Assembly: GCF_014656095.1 (NCBI RefSeq)
Contig: NZ_BNBT01000002.1
Coordinates: 1-64,000, forward strand
Source of the DNA: Streptomyces longispororuber
Lineage (GTDB): Bacteria > Actinomycetota > Actinomycetes > Streptomycetales > Streptomycetaceae
DNA length: 64,000 bases
Direction of reading: 5' to 3'
Each line of letters starts with the position of its first letter. Positions within the stretch are counted from its first letter, which is position 1. Made by a program: the position numbers and the translations under genes. Shown here one piece after another: positions 1 to 8,012 of this stretch. The notes beneath the pieces are model-generated. The model saw only the letters and a program-made list of their open reading frames with translations, made no database searches and had not been told where the DNA came from.

Positions 1-117
1 GTGCAGCTCGATCAGCTTGCCGAGGCCGGATTCGCCCGCCCCGTGGGCGTGCGTGGCCTTGCGGATGCCGCGGGCGGGCCCAAGCGCCGGCGCCGCGGTG
101 GCTCCGCCGCCGCCTGA
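1..117 (+). CDS. C-terminal end of a truncated gene, unrecognised
   Basis: Frame 1 is open from the first base and ends at TGA 115-117, giving about 38 residues that finish in a basic, low-complexity tail (KRRRRGGSAAA). A strong hairpin follows at once, as expected for a real gene end. The start lies outside the window and the visible part has no diagnostic motif, so I assign no function. The first codon is a GTG, but I do not think it is the start because no ribosome binding site can be seen. Confidence 0.45.
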   Translation: MQLDQLAEAGFARPVGVRGLADAAGGPKRRRRGGSAAA

Positions 118-151
118 GCCGCCGCGTCCCGGCAGCGGACATGATGTGCCA

Positions 152-186
152 GAGGCCCGCCCCGACACTCCGTCGGGGCGGGCCTC
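152..186. terminator. bidirectional rho-independent-type hairpin
   Basis: A perfect 15-bp stem (152-166 pairs with 172-186, GAGGCCCGCCCCGAC and its complement) closes a 5-nt loop (ACTCC). It sits between the end of the truncated plus-strand gene and the end of the minus-strand RiPP operon, so it can serve both. There is no T-run, which is usual for actinobacterial terminators. Confidence 0.85.
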
Positions 187-249
187 CCGCGTCTCCCCGC
201 GCCGGTGGGCGCCTTCCCGTGCGGCCGTGCGAGAGCCGCGCGGCGCGCC

Positions 250-1392
250 CTACTTCGGGTCGCGGAAGCGGCTGAACGCCTTGGTGAAGGCGGTCCGCAG
301 CGAGCCGTCGGCCTTGCCGGCCGCGGGCGGCCGGAGCACGCCGTCGCCGCCGGTCGCCTCGGCCAGCGCGGCCTGCGCGGCCTCGGCGGCCTCCCGGTAC
401 AGGTCGCGGGAGGTCGTCATGGCCTCCAGTGCCTCGGCGTACTTGGTGACCATCCGCTGGGCGTGGTCCAGCTCCTCGTCCGGGGTGAGCAGGTGCCAGC
501 CCTGGCGCAGCCGGGTCAGGGCCTGCTCGGCGTCGGCCGGCAGCGGGCGCGGCAGCGTGGCGAACTCCCTGACGCGGTCGAGGAGTTCGGTCTGCTCGGA
601 GCCGTCGAGGAAGACGCTGCGCACGGTGAAGCGCTCGGCGTCGTAGTCCGGTCCCTGCGGCGCCGGGGGCAGGATGACGGCGCCGCCGCGCGGCATCCGC
701 ACGTCCAGCTCCCGCTTCATCGCGAAGTCGGCGATCTGCGCCTGCTCGGGCGTGGCTCGGTGCTCGACCACCTGGTGGCGCAGGCTCGGCGGCAGGGCGG
801 TCAGGACCGGCTGTTCGCCCTTGGCGTCGGGCGTCATGGCCTCGTGCACCACGACGTGGACGAACCAGCTCTGCCGGGTGCAGTCCCGCAGCCGGTGGCG
901 CAGCTCGTCGTCGTCCTTGGGCAGGTGGTTCGTCGCCCGCAGCCGCAGGTCCGGCACCGTGTCGTGGTCCCAGGGGACCCGGTCGCTGTCGGGCCAGAAC
1001 ATGGTGGCGGGCGAGGGCCACTCGACGTCCCACGGCAGCGCCGCCTCGGCGGCGAGGACCCAGGTGACGCCGTCGCCGTCCTTGCGGCGCGACTCGGGGT
1101 CGTACGTGGTGAGCTGGGCGCGCACCGTGACGTCGTCGGCCACGCGCCAGCGGGCCTCGAAGAGCCTGCGGGCCGCGGGGCCGGGGTCGGCGGCCTCGTC
1201 CCGCGGGTGCAGGACGGTGGAGCGGGCCGCCTCGGCGGGTTCGAGTTCCAGGAAGTCGTCGAGCACCCCGGCCGCCTTGAGGGCGATCAGGTTGCGCCGG
1301 ACGTCCTGCTCGGGCTCGGGCCCGAGGTGGCGCCCGCGCCCCAGCCACACGGTGTCGGGGACGGTGGCCGAGGAGGTGCTGTTCTTGGTCAT
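250..1392 (-). CDS. unrecognised protein of the RiPP operon, 380 aa
   Basis: Last gene of the minus-strand RiPP-type operon. The ORF stays open up to 1596, but the ATG at 1392 (MTKNSTSS) is preferred because the 5' part beyond it is arginine/proline-rich and does not look coding. The protein is soluble, Trp- and Asp-rich in the middle (residues about 110-150, WDVEWPSP, MFWPDSDRVPWDHD). It contains WFVHVVVHEAM near residue 180 and a charged helical C-terminal third. I recognise no catalytic motif or transmembrane segment. The position behind the radical SAM gene and the DUF5825-like gene suggests an accessory, partner or immunity role; that is inference only. A 152-bp gap separates it from the gene upstream, so it might have its own promoter. 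Confidence 0.75.
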   Translation of the reverse strand: MTKNSTSSATVPDTVWLGRGRHLGPEPEQDVRRNLIALKAAGVLDDFLELEPAEAARSTVLHPRDEAADPGPAARRLFEARWRVADDVTVRAQLTTYDPESRRKDGDGVTWVLAAEAALPWDVEWPSPATMFWPDSDRVPWDHDTVPDLRLRATNHLPKDDDELRHRLRDCTRQSWFVHVVVHEAMTPDAKGEQPVLTALPPSLRHQVVEHRATPEQAQIADFAMKRELDVRMPRGGAVILPPAPQGPDYDAERFTVRSVFLDGSEQTELLDRVREFATLPRPLPADAEQALTRLRQGWHLLTPDEELDHAQRMVTKYAEALEAMTTSRDLYREAAEAAQAALAEATGGDGVLRPPAAGKADGSLRTAFTKAFSRFRDPK

Positions 1393-1544
1393 GGAGTCGT
1401 TCTGTGAGTGGTCAGGGGCCCGACCAGTATGGATGCCGCGGACCCGTCGTGGAAAGCGGCGTCCCGTCGACGGCCCCGTCGGCCGTACCGCGGTTGACGG
1501 CCGCCCGGCGGCGGCCGGGCGCGGCGGCCCGGCCGGGACGCGTT

Positions 1545-2198
1545 TCAGATCGCGATCGACTGCTGGAGCCAGCGGCTGACGCGGTACGGCACCCACCAGG
1601 CGTACTCCCCGACGTCCAGGACGAGTTGCTCGGTACGGAAGTCGTCGAGGGCGGCCGCGGGGACGGAGTCGGCGGCGGCGCCGTGGTCCAGGCGGTCGAT
1701 GGCGGTGGCGTACTCGGGTTCGTCAGCGGTGAAGCGGCGCAGTTCCCCCCAGCGGCGGTCGCGGATCTGGAGGAAGCCGGGCCCTTTGCGCCACAGGCAC
1801 TTGCAGAGGTAGTGGCCGTGGCGCCAGGCGCGCAGCGACTCCGCGGCGTCCTCGGGGCCCTCCAGGGCGGTGGGCGGCTGGAGGTGGCTGAGCACCCGCC
1901 AGGTCTCCCCCGCGTCCGGGGCGAGCCTGAGGGTCCACTCCACCATGACGGCGCGCGCGGTCAGGTCGCGGACGAGGCCGAGGGCGCGCAGGGCGGGCAC
2001 CGGGTCGGCGGTGGCGGTCAGGTCCACGGGCTCGGGCAGGCGCACGCGGCGGGCGCCGAGCTCCCACAGGCGCGCGGCCTCGCCGCGGGCGGGCCCGGGC
2101 AGCGGCAGTTCGCCCAGGAACATGCCGGGCAGCGCGCACGCGGCGGGGTCGTAGTCGCGCCAGGCCAGGACCGTGGGCGAGGTGAGGGTGGCGGGCAT
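1545..2198 (-). CDS. DUF5825-like protein, 217 aa
   Basis: Cytosolic protein without membrane segments. Its central stretch (WRHGHYLCKCLWRKGPGF, then QIRDRR, residues about 125-147) resembles, as I remember it, the DUF5825 family, which occurs next to TIGR03975-type radical SAM genes in Streptomyces. A CxC pair lies in that motif. The start at 2198 has AGAGGAGC 6-7 bases upstream. The stop of the radical SAM gene is only 48 bp upstream, so the two are almost certainly cotranscribed. Function is unknown; a partner of the maturase (peptide or cofactor handling) is a reasonable guess. The family name needs a Pfam check. Confidence 0.8.
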   Translation of the reverse strand: MPATLTSPTVLAWRDYDPAACALPGMFLGELPLPGPARGEAARLWELGARRVRLPEPVDLTATADPVPALRALGLVRDLTARAVMVEWTLRLAPDAGETWRVLSHLQPPTALEGPEDAAESLRAWRHGHYLCKCLWRKGPGFLQIRDRRWGELRRFTADEPEYATAIDRLDHGAAADSVPAAALDDFRTEQLVLDVGEYAWWVPYRVSRWLQQSIAI

Positions 2199-2246
2199 CG
2201 GGCTCCTCTGGTCGGGCGCGTCCGGCGGGGCGGGCGGGGTCGGGGG

Positions 2247-4196
2247 TCAGGCCGGTTCGGGTACGGCGGCGCCGTCGTCGGGCGCGGGGACGGCCCGGGC
2301 GGGGGCGGTGCCGTCCTCGGCGTGGACGTGGCGCATGAAGTCCAGGCGGAGGAGGTCCTCGTTGACCGCGGCCGGGGCGATGTGGACGTACTGTCCGGCG
2401 TCGGTGAACACGATGCCGAGGGCGAGCCAGTCGTCGAGGAGGCGCCGTACGCGGGTCTCGTCGGGGGCGGCACCGGGGAGGCGCGATGCGGCCTTGCGGG
2501 TGAGGGCCTGGGCGGTGTGCGGCTGGTCGAGGAGGCGGAACAGGGCCAGTTCGACGGGGTCGGTCAGCTCCATGGCGCGCCAGCCGAAGGCGCGCCGGCG
2601 GCTGACCAGGACGATGCGGTCGCCGTGGTCGTCGTGGGTGAGGCGGGCGTCGGTGTGGTGCTTCTTCCAGTCGGCGAGGGCGGCGTTGAGGGCGCCGACG
2701 GTGGGCTCGCCGATGCCGCGGGCCGGGGCCTCGAAGACGTACGCCATGTCGTACAGCTCTTTCTCGGGCAGGTCGTAGGTGAAGCGGTAGTGGGCCTCGG
2801 GGCGCAGCTTGGTGAAGCCGAGCTCGGGGCGTTCGAAGTAGGGGCTGAAGCGCTCGATGGCGATGCGGGCGGAGAGGTCGACCGGTGGGTCGAGGTGTTC
2901 AAGCGCGGGGATCTGCGCGATGACCGGGTCGTAGTCCTCGGCGCTCTCGCCGGGGAAGCCGTGCAGGTAGTTCCAGGCGACGGAGAGGCCGGTCTCGGCG
3001 CCGTCGCGGAGCATGCGGACGTTCTGGCAGCCGCTGACGCCCTTGTCCATCAGGTCGAGGACGCGGCTGTTGAGGCTCTCGATGCCCGGCTGGACGTAGA
3101 TGAGGCCGGCGTCGGCGAGGGTGCGGAGCTGGCCGCGCTTCATGTTGGCCTTGATCTCGATGTGCAGGCGCAGGTCGTAGCCGCTGTCGATGATGCGGGG
3201 CAGGACGGTCGACAGGTAGCGCATGTCGAGGATGTTGTCGACGACGTACATGTCGAGCACCCGGTGGCGGCGGGCCAGCTCCATGATCTCGTCGTAGAAG
3301 GTGTCCGGGCTCTTGGAGCGGAACTCCATGAACGAGCCGTTGAGTCCGCAGAAGGTGCAGTGGTGCTTCTCGCCCCACCAGCAGCCGCGGGCGCCCTCGA
3401 CCACGAGTTTGGGCTCCACCCAGTTGCGGGCCACGGAGGCGGCCAGGCGCTCGAAGTAGCCGCTGTAGTCGGGGGCCAGGATCGCGGCGGGCGGCAGCGG
3501 CCGGGTGGCCATGGGGTTGGCGACGCTGTTCCTGGCCGGGTCGCGGTGGCACAGGCCGGGCACGGCGTCGACCGGGGCCTTCTCGGCGAGCGCGGTGAGG
3601 AGCTGGGGGAAGGCGCCCTCGCCCTCGCCGCGGACGACATAGTCGACGAAGGAGAAGTTGCGGTGCACGGCCGCGCCCTGTTCGCCGTCGCAGTTGGCGC
3701 CGCCCAGGACGGTGACCACGTGCGGGGCGATGTCCTTGACCCGGCGGGCGGCGGCGAGGGCGGCGGTGTTCTGCTGGAAGGTGGAGGTGAAGCCGACGAC
3801 GTCGGGCTCCTTCGCCACGATCTGCCGGGCGATCGTCTCGACGAACTCGGGCACGATCCGGTGGAGTGCGCGGGTCATCTCCATCCGGGCGGGCTTGAGC
3901 TTGCCCGTCATCGTGGTGGTGAACTCCTCGTCCCGCCAGTTCGGGTCGCGGTAGAGGGCGGAGGAGAAGACCCAGTCGCCGCAGCCCATGAAGTACGAGG
4001 AGAGCGCGTAGTACTCGTAGTCGTCGGCGGTGAACTCGGTGCGCTCGGTGATCCAGTCGGTGAAGGCGAGGTTGGCGTGCAGCACCTCGGCGCTCGCGCC
4101 GGGGACGCGCTCGTCCACGCTCCGTTTGAGGATGCCGAGGGCCAGGGACGGCAGGTCGATGGGCGACCAGGGCATGTTGACCAGCAGTACGCGCAT
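2247..4196 (-). CDS. RiPP-maturation B12/radical SAM enzyme (TIGR03975-like)
   Basis: A 649-residue cytosolic enzyme. The N-terminal part (residues about 1-215: MRVLLVNMPW, FTSTFQQNTAALAAAR, VLGGANCDG, VVRGEGEGAFP) looks like a cobalamin-binding Rossmann domain without the canonical DxHxxG. The radical SAM core follows. Its cluster ligands are C272, C280 and C283 in the segment GCWWGEKHHCTFCGLNG, a C-x7-C-x2-C spacing instead of the usual C-x3-C-x2-C. This spacing is the hallmark I associate with the RiPP maturation radical SAM C-methyltransferase family TIGR03975. The C-terminal 150 residues contain a winged-helix-like stretch (ALTRKAASRLPG). Start 4196 has GGAGGAGC just upstream. The peptide encoded at 4273-4401 is the likely substrate; the chemistry (C-methylation or another radical modification) is inferred from the family. 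Confidence 0.9.
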   Translation of the reverse strand: MRVLLVNMPWSPIDLPSLALGILKRSVDERVPGASAEVLHANLAFTDWITERTEFTADDYEYYALSSYFMGCGDWVFSSALYRDPNWRDEEFTTTMTGKLKPARMEMTRALHRIVPEFVETIARQIVAKEPDVVGFTSTFQQNTAALAAARRVKDIAPHVVTVLGGANCDGEQGAAVHRNFSFVDYVVRGEGEGAFPQLLTALAEKAPVDAVPGLCHRDPARNSVANPMATRPLPPAAILAPDYSGYFERLAASVARNWVEPKLVVEGARGCWWGEKHHCTFCGLNGSFMEFRSKSPDTFYDEIMELARRHRVLDMYVVDNILDMRYLSTVLPRIIDSGYDLRLHIEIKANMKRGQLRTLADAGLIYVQPGIESLNSRVLDLMDKGVSGCQNVRMLRDGAETGLSVAWNYLHGFPGESAEDYDPVIAQIPALEHLDPPVDLSARIAIERFSPYFERPELGFTKLRPEAHYRFTYDLPEKELYDMAYVFEAPARGIGEPTVGALNAALADWKKHHTDARLTHDDHGDRIVLVSRRRAFGWRAMELTDPVELALFRLLDQPHTAQALTRKAASRLPGAAPDETRVRRLLDDWLALGIVFTDAGQYVHIAPAAVNEDLLRLDFMRHVHAEDGTAPARAVPAPDDGAAVPEPA

Positions 4197-4228
4197 GGCG
4201 CTCCTCCGGTGATGGGGCCGGGGTGGGG

Positions 4229-4265
4229 CCGGCCGGCCCCCGGGGCGTGCCCGGGGACCGGCCGG
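4229..4265 (-). terminator. attenuator hairpin between precursor and maturase genes
   Basis: Eight bases after the peptide stop codon, the transcript can fold a stem of 16 pairs: CCGGCCGG, then CCCC and GGG, pairing with their complements, loop 4245-4249. The only imperfection (C4237/A4257 on the plus strand) becomes a G-U pair in the minus-strand RNA. Such a hairpin would favour precursor mRNA over maturase mRNA, a common arrangement in RiPP operons. Confidence 0.75.
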
Positions 4266-4272
4266 TTCGGGA

Positions 4273-4401
4273 TCAGTCCTCGGCGCTCTCGTCGCCGTCC
4301 TCGGCGTTGCGGAACGGGACGGTGACCGTGATGCCGACGCTCGGCTTCCGGTTCGTCTCGTCCTCCGCGAGCGGGTCGTTGTGGATGACGTCCTTCTGCA
4401 T
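4273..4401 (-). CDS. putative RiPP precursor peptide, 42 aa
   Basis: A short ORF with a near-ideal ribosome binding site (AGGAAGGAG, 8 nt before ATG 4401), tightly placed between the S9 peptidase gene (stop 14 bp upstream) and the maturase gene. The N-terminal half is acidic and leader-like (MQKDVIHNDPLAEDETNR). The middle, residues 19-31, is KPSVGITVTVPFR; the tail NAEDGDESAED is again acidic. The hydrophobic, beta-branched segment S21-P29 is flanked by two prolines (P20, P29), which suits cleavage by the neighbouring prolyl-oligopeptidase-like enzyme. There is no Cys and no Ser/Thr-rich core, so a lanthipeptide or thiopeptide is unlikely; modification at carbon by the radical SAM enzyme fits better. 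Assignment as precursor rests on size, position and RBS, not on homology. Confidence 0.8.
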   Translation of the reverse strand: MQKDVIHNDPLAEDETNRKPSVGITVTVPFRNAEDGDESAED

Positions 4402-4415
4402 GGCTCTCTCCTTCC

Positions 4416-6422
4416 TCAGTGGTGAACGGTGCGGTGCGCTGACCCCCCTCCGGGCGGACGGGGGCGTCTGGGTGGGGCGGTGCCGGTGGTGCGGTCGGTA
4501 CGGTCGGTGGCGCGCAGCTCCCGGTCGAGGAAGAGCACGGCGCGGCGCAGCACGGCCACGTGGTCGCCGCCGTCGTAGCCGTCGTGCCCGGAGTCGAGCC
4601 ACAGGGACTCGTGGCGGGCGCCGGTGGCGGCGAGGGCGGCGAGGTAGGAACGGACCTGTGCGGCCGGGCACTTGGTGTCGTGGGTGGCGGCGACGACGAG
4701 GAGCGGGTCGCGTACGCGGTCGGCGTAGTGGATCGGGGAGCTGTGCGCGTAGCGGGCGGGGACCTGGTCGGGGGTGCCGCCGAACAGCCGCTCGTCGAGG
4801 GCGCGCAGGGCCGGGGTGGCGGCGGCGTGGGCCGCGGCGTAGTCGGCGACCGGTTTCACGGCGACGCCCGCGCGCCACAGGCCGGGGCGGGTGCCCAGGG
4901 CGAGCAGGACGAGGTAGCCGCCCCAGGAGGTGCCCCACAGGCCGGTCGCTTCGGGGCGGATCAGGCCGCGGGCGGCGAGGTCGGCGCGTACGGCGGCGAG
5001 GTCGGCGACCTGGGTGTGGCCGACGCCGGCGCGGAAGGCGCGCTGCCAGCGGGGGCCGTAGCCGGTGGAGCCGCGGTAGTTGACCCGGGCGACGGCGAAG
5101 CCGGAGGCGACCAGGGAGTGCACGGTGCCGTCGTAGGCGTCGCGGTCGTGGTCGGCGGGGCCGCCGTGCACGAGGAAGACGGCGGGGTGCGGTCCGGGGC
5201 CGCCCTCGGGGAGGCTGAGCAGGGTGTGCACCGGGCCGTCGGGGCCGGGGGTGCGGATGTCGCGCAGGGTGCCGGGGACGCGGCCCGCGACGGTGCCGAG
5301 CGGGGGCAGCGGCGTACCGGCGGTGGAGGCCATGCGGGGCGGGTGCGTGCTGTCGGTCCAGAGGGTGTGCAGGTCGCCGCCGGGGTGCGGGGCGGCGTCG
5401 AGGAGCGTGCCGGGCGGGGCGGGGACGGGGGTGCGGGTCCGGCTGTCCAGGTGGGCGCGGTGCAGCAGGGAGCGGCCGTGGCGGTCCTGGCGGACGAGGA
5501 CGGAGCGGCCGTCGGGGTACCAGCGGGCGGTGATCTGGGTGTCGAAGGCGCACCAGTCGTGGGCGCGGGTGCCGGTCTCGGGTGTCCAGGTGGCGAGGGA
5601 GTAGTGGTCGTCGCGCTCGCGGACGAGGAGCAGCGTGGCGGTGGCGCGCCCGGGCGCGGGGGCGAAGCCGAGTGCCCAGAGCCTGCCGTGCGGGCCGTCG
5701 CCGGGCAGCACGGCGGCCTCGGTGCCGTCGGGGGTGAGGACCGTGACGGCGCGGGGCGAGTCGGCGGCGCGGGTGAGGGCGAGCAGGTCGCCGCCGGGGG
5801 CGAGTCCGGCGAGGGCGGCGGGGCCGTCGACGCGCGTCACCTCGCGGCCGGGGCCGCCGCGGGGCCCGAGGCGGACCGTGGTGCTGTCGTCGAGGCCGAT
5901 GCCGAGCGTGAGCGCGGCCGTGCCGGTGTCGGCGCCCGCGGTGGCGGCTCGCGCGGTGGCGGCTCGCGCGGTGAGGGCTCCCGCGGTGAGGGCTCCCGCG
6001 GTGACGGTCGTCCCGGTGGCGGCCGGGCCGGTGACGGCGGCACCGGTGGGGGCCGGGCCGGTGGCGGTCGTCCCGGTGACGGTCGTCCCGGTGGCGGCCG
6101 GGCCGGTGACGGCGAGGCCGCGGGCGGTGCCGTCCGGGACGCCGGTGAGCCCGGGCCGGTCGGGCCCGCCGTCGAAGGGCTGGAACCGCCAGTGGCCCAC
6201 GCCGCGGGCGTCCTCGGCGAACCACCACACCTGGGCGTCGCGGTCGATGGCGCCGTGCAGGGTGCCGCCGGGGCGGTCGGTGACCTGGCGGGCGCGGCGG
6301 GCGGCGGCGTCCCAGGTGAAGACCTCGCAGCGGCCGTCGGCGTCGGCGGTGAAGACCATCCGGCGCGGGTCGGCGGCGCACACCTCGGGCAGCGCGGCCC
6401 GGTAGACCTGGAAGCGGCTCAC
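4416..6422 (-). CDS. S9 family (prolyl oligopeptidase-like) serine peptidase, 668 aa
   Basis: N-terminal beta-propeller-like half and C-terminal alpha/beta hydrolase. The oxyanion motif HGGP is at residues 419-422. The catalytic triad is Ser499 (GTSWGGY), Asp582 (THDTKCP) and His613 (SGHDGYDG). The start is GTG 6422, whose GTGA overlaps the stop of the upstream exporter gene, so translation is probably coupled. S9 peptidases remove leader peptides in some RiPP pathways and prefer to cut after proline or small residues, which matches the prolines in the adjacent peptide. No signal peptide is seen, so it should act in the cytosol before export. Odd: residues 106-170 are a pentapeptide array inserted in the propeller (see repeat). 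Confidence 0.9.
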   Translation of the reverse strand: MSRFQVYRAALPEVCAADPRRMVFTADADGRCEVFTWDAAARRARQVTDRPGGTLHGAIDRDAQVWWFAEDARGVGHWRFQPFDGGPDRPGLTGVPDGTARGLAVTGPAATGTTVTGTTATGPAPTGAAVTGPAATGTTVTAGALTAGALTARAATARAATAGADTGTAALTLGIGLDDSTTVRLGPRGGPGREVTRVDGPAALAGLAPGGDLLALTRAADSPRAVTVLTPDGTEAAVLPGDGPHGRLWALGFAPAPGRATATLLLVRERDDHYSLATWTPETGTRAHDWCAFDTQITARWYPDGRSVLVRQDRHGRSLLHRAHLDSRTRTPVPAPPGTLLDAAPHPGGDLHTLWTDSTHPPRMASTAGTPLPPLGTVAGRVPGTLRDIRTPGPDGPVHTLLSLPEGGPGPHPAVFLVHGGPADHDRDAYDGTVHSLVASGFAVARVNYRGSTGYGPRWQRAFRAGVGHTQVADLAAVRADLAARGLIRPEATGLWGTSWGGYLVLLALGTRPGLWRAGVAVKPVADYAAAHAAATPALRALDERLFGGTPDQVPARYAHSSPIHYADRVRDPLLVVAATHDTKCPAAQVRSYLAALAATGARHESLWLDSGHDGYDGGDHVAVLRRAVLFLDRELRATDRTDRTTGTAPPRRPRPPGGGSAHRTVHH
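5913..6107 (-). repeat. 13-unit 15-bp in-frame repeat in the S9 peptidase
   Basis: Encodes thirteen pentapeptides of form T-G/A-x-x-x (TGPAA, TGTTV, TGTTA, TGPAP, TGAAV, TGPAA, TGTTV, TAGAL twice, TARAA twice, TAGAD, TGTAA), residues 106-170. It is low in charge and predicted disordered, unlike any propeller blade, and looks like replication-slippage expansion. Confidence 0.85.
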
Positions 6423-7948
6423 GCGGCGGCCTCCGCGAGGTGGGCGCGCCGGGTGGTGTGCGCGGCGAGCAGGGCGAGCAGGGCGGCGCAGCCGACGGCG
6501 GGCGCGGCGGTGCCCACCTGGTCCGCGAGCAGCCCGGCGAACACCGGGGCGAGGGCGGCGGCCCCGCCGGAGGCCGTGGCGAGCACCGCGCCCACCCGGG
6601 CCTGCAGGGCGGGTTCGGTGACCAGCAGGACGCGGGCCTGCAGGACCACCGCGGGCAGCGGGACGAGGAGGCACACGGCGCCGAGCAGCGCCCCGTACGC
6701 CCACGGCCCGGCGGCGGTGGCGAGGGCCGCGGTGAGCGGGACGAGGAGCCAGGTGACGGCGGTGAGGAGCCGGGCGGCGCCGACGCGCTCGGCGGCGCGG
6801 GGCGCGGCCAGCGAACCGGCGAGTCCCGCGGCGCCGGAGACCGCGAGGACGGCGCCCAGCGGCAGGGCGCCCGCGCCGGAGCGCTCCAGCGCGAACACGG
6901 CGGCGTAGTACAGCGCGACGGCGGCGCCGTTGACGAGGGTGATCCACACCAGGACGAGGCGGAGCAGCGGCTGCCGCCGCACCAGGCGCAGCCCGGCCGC
7001 GGCCTCGCGCAGCAGGCCGCCGCCGGGGGGCACGGCGTCCGGGGCCTTCAGGTCCGTGCGCATCGCGCGGACGCAGCAGGCGGCGACGGCGTACGAGACG
7101 GCGTCGGCGAGGAAGGGCAGCGCGCGGGAGACCTGGTAGGCGGCGCCGCCGAGGGCCGGGCCGAGGATCAGCGCGCCCTGGTCGGCCGCGCCGAGCCGGG
7201 CGACGGCGCGGGGCTGCTCGTCGGGCGGGCAGACCAGCGCGACGGTGCCGCGCGAGGCCGCCTCGTGGCAGGCGGTGGCGAACCGTTCGACCAGGACGGC
7301 CCCGAGGAGGTGCGCGAGCGTGAGGTGCCCGAGGGCGAGGGCCAGGGCGACGGAGCCCAGGGCGAGGGCGGAGACCACGGCGGACCAGAACATGATCGCC
7401 TTGCGCGCGCCGCGGTCGGCGGGGACCGCGGCGAGCGGGCCGAACAGGATCCCGGCGCCCAGGGACAGGCCGGCCACGAGCCCGGCGGTCTGGGCGGAGT
7501 GGCCGAGCGAGAGCAGCAGCAGCGGCAGGACGACGCCGGAGGCCTGAGTGCCGAGCGCGTCGGCGGCGTTGGCCCACCAGAAGAGGCGGAAGTCGCGGGC
7601 GGAGGTGGTGCGGTGGTGCGGGGTGGCGTGGTCCTCGGGGGCGCGGTTCTGGTGGTCGCGGTCCTGCTGAGGGGCGTGGGCCTGCTGGGTCGTGCGGTCC
7701 TGCCGGAGGGCGTGGCCCTGGGGGGCGCGGTCCTGGAGGTCGCGGGCATGACCCTGGGGGGCGCGGTCCTGGAGGTCGCGGGCGTGGTCCTGGGAAGTCG
7801 TGCGGTCCTGCGGGGTGGCGCTGTCCTGGGAGGTCGCGGCATCCCGCGACGTGGGGTCCAGGCGTGCGGCGGAGCGGTCCTGGGACGGGTGGGATGGCGG
7901 TAAGTCGCCGCGGCGGTCCGGTGTGTCCGCCTGCGCGTACGGCTCCAC
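6419..7948 (-). CDS. MFS transporter with repetitive N-terminal tail, 509 aa
   Basis: First gene of the RiPP-type operon. From residue about 117 (RDFRLFWWANAADALG) onward it shows about 12 membrane segments of the major facilitator superfamily, similar to the MFS_3/enterobactin-exporter-like group; the first helices include GVVLPLLLLSLGHSAQTAGLVAG. The likely role is export of the mature peptide and self-protection. Start GTG 7948 has GAGGGGGG 5 nt upstream. Residues 20-115 are a hydrophilic Gln/Asp/Arg/His-rich tail with a 12-residue tandem repeat, absent from ordinary MFS proteins. The gene ends in a GTGA overlap with the peptidase. Confidence 0.88.
   Translation of the reverse strand: MEPYAQADTPDRRGDLPPSHPSQDRSAARLDPTSRDAATSQDSATPQDRTTSQDHARDLQDRAPQGHARDLQDRAPQGHALRQDRTTQQAHAPQQDRDHQNRAPEDHATPHHRTTSARDFRLFWWANAADALGTQASGVVLPLLLLSLGHSAQTAGLVAGLSLGAGILFGPLAAVPADRGARKAIMFWSAVVSALALGSVALALALGHLTLAHLLGAVLVERFATACHEAASRGTVALVCPPDEQPRAVARLGAADQGALILGPALGGAAYQVSRALPFLADAVSYAVAACCVRAMRTDLKAPDAVPPGGGLLREAAAGLRLVRRQPLLRLVLVWITLVNGAAVALYYAAVFALERSGAGALPLGAVLAVSGAAGLAGSLAAPRAAERVGAARLLTAVTWLLVPLTAALATAAGPWAYGALLGAVCLLVPLPAVVLQARVLLVTEPALQARVGAVLATASGGAAALAPVFAGLLADQVGTAAPAVGCAALLALLAAHTTRRAHLAEAAA
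7715..7786 (-). repeat. 36-bp tandem duplication in the MFS tail
   Basis: Encodes HARDLQDRAPQG twice (residues 55-66 and 67-78). The surrounding tail contains further degenerate QDR units. Length is a multiple of 3, so the frame is kept. Confidence 0.9.
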
Positions 7949-8012
7949 GCAACCCCCCTCACAACTGTGAATGACCTGTGCAGAGATGTGCAGAAAGCGA
8001 AACGAGAGCGGG

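Noticed and set aside
205..4325. Very long plus-strand open frames antisense to the RiPP operon
   Set aside because: Their translations are Gly/Val/Arg-rich with no family features, lack RBSs and are complementary to well-supported genes; this is the usual high-GC artefact.
4416..7952. A single 1178-residue protein joining exporter frame and peptidase
   Set aside because: The upstream part is an out-of-frame shadow of the MFS gene; the peptidase start with GTGA overlap at 6422 explains the sequence better.
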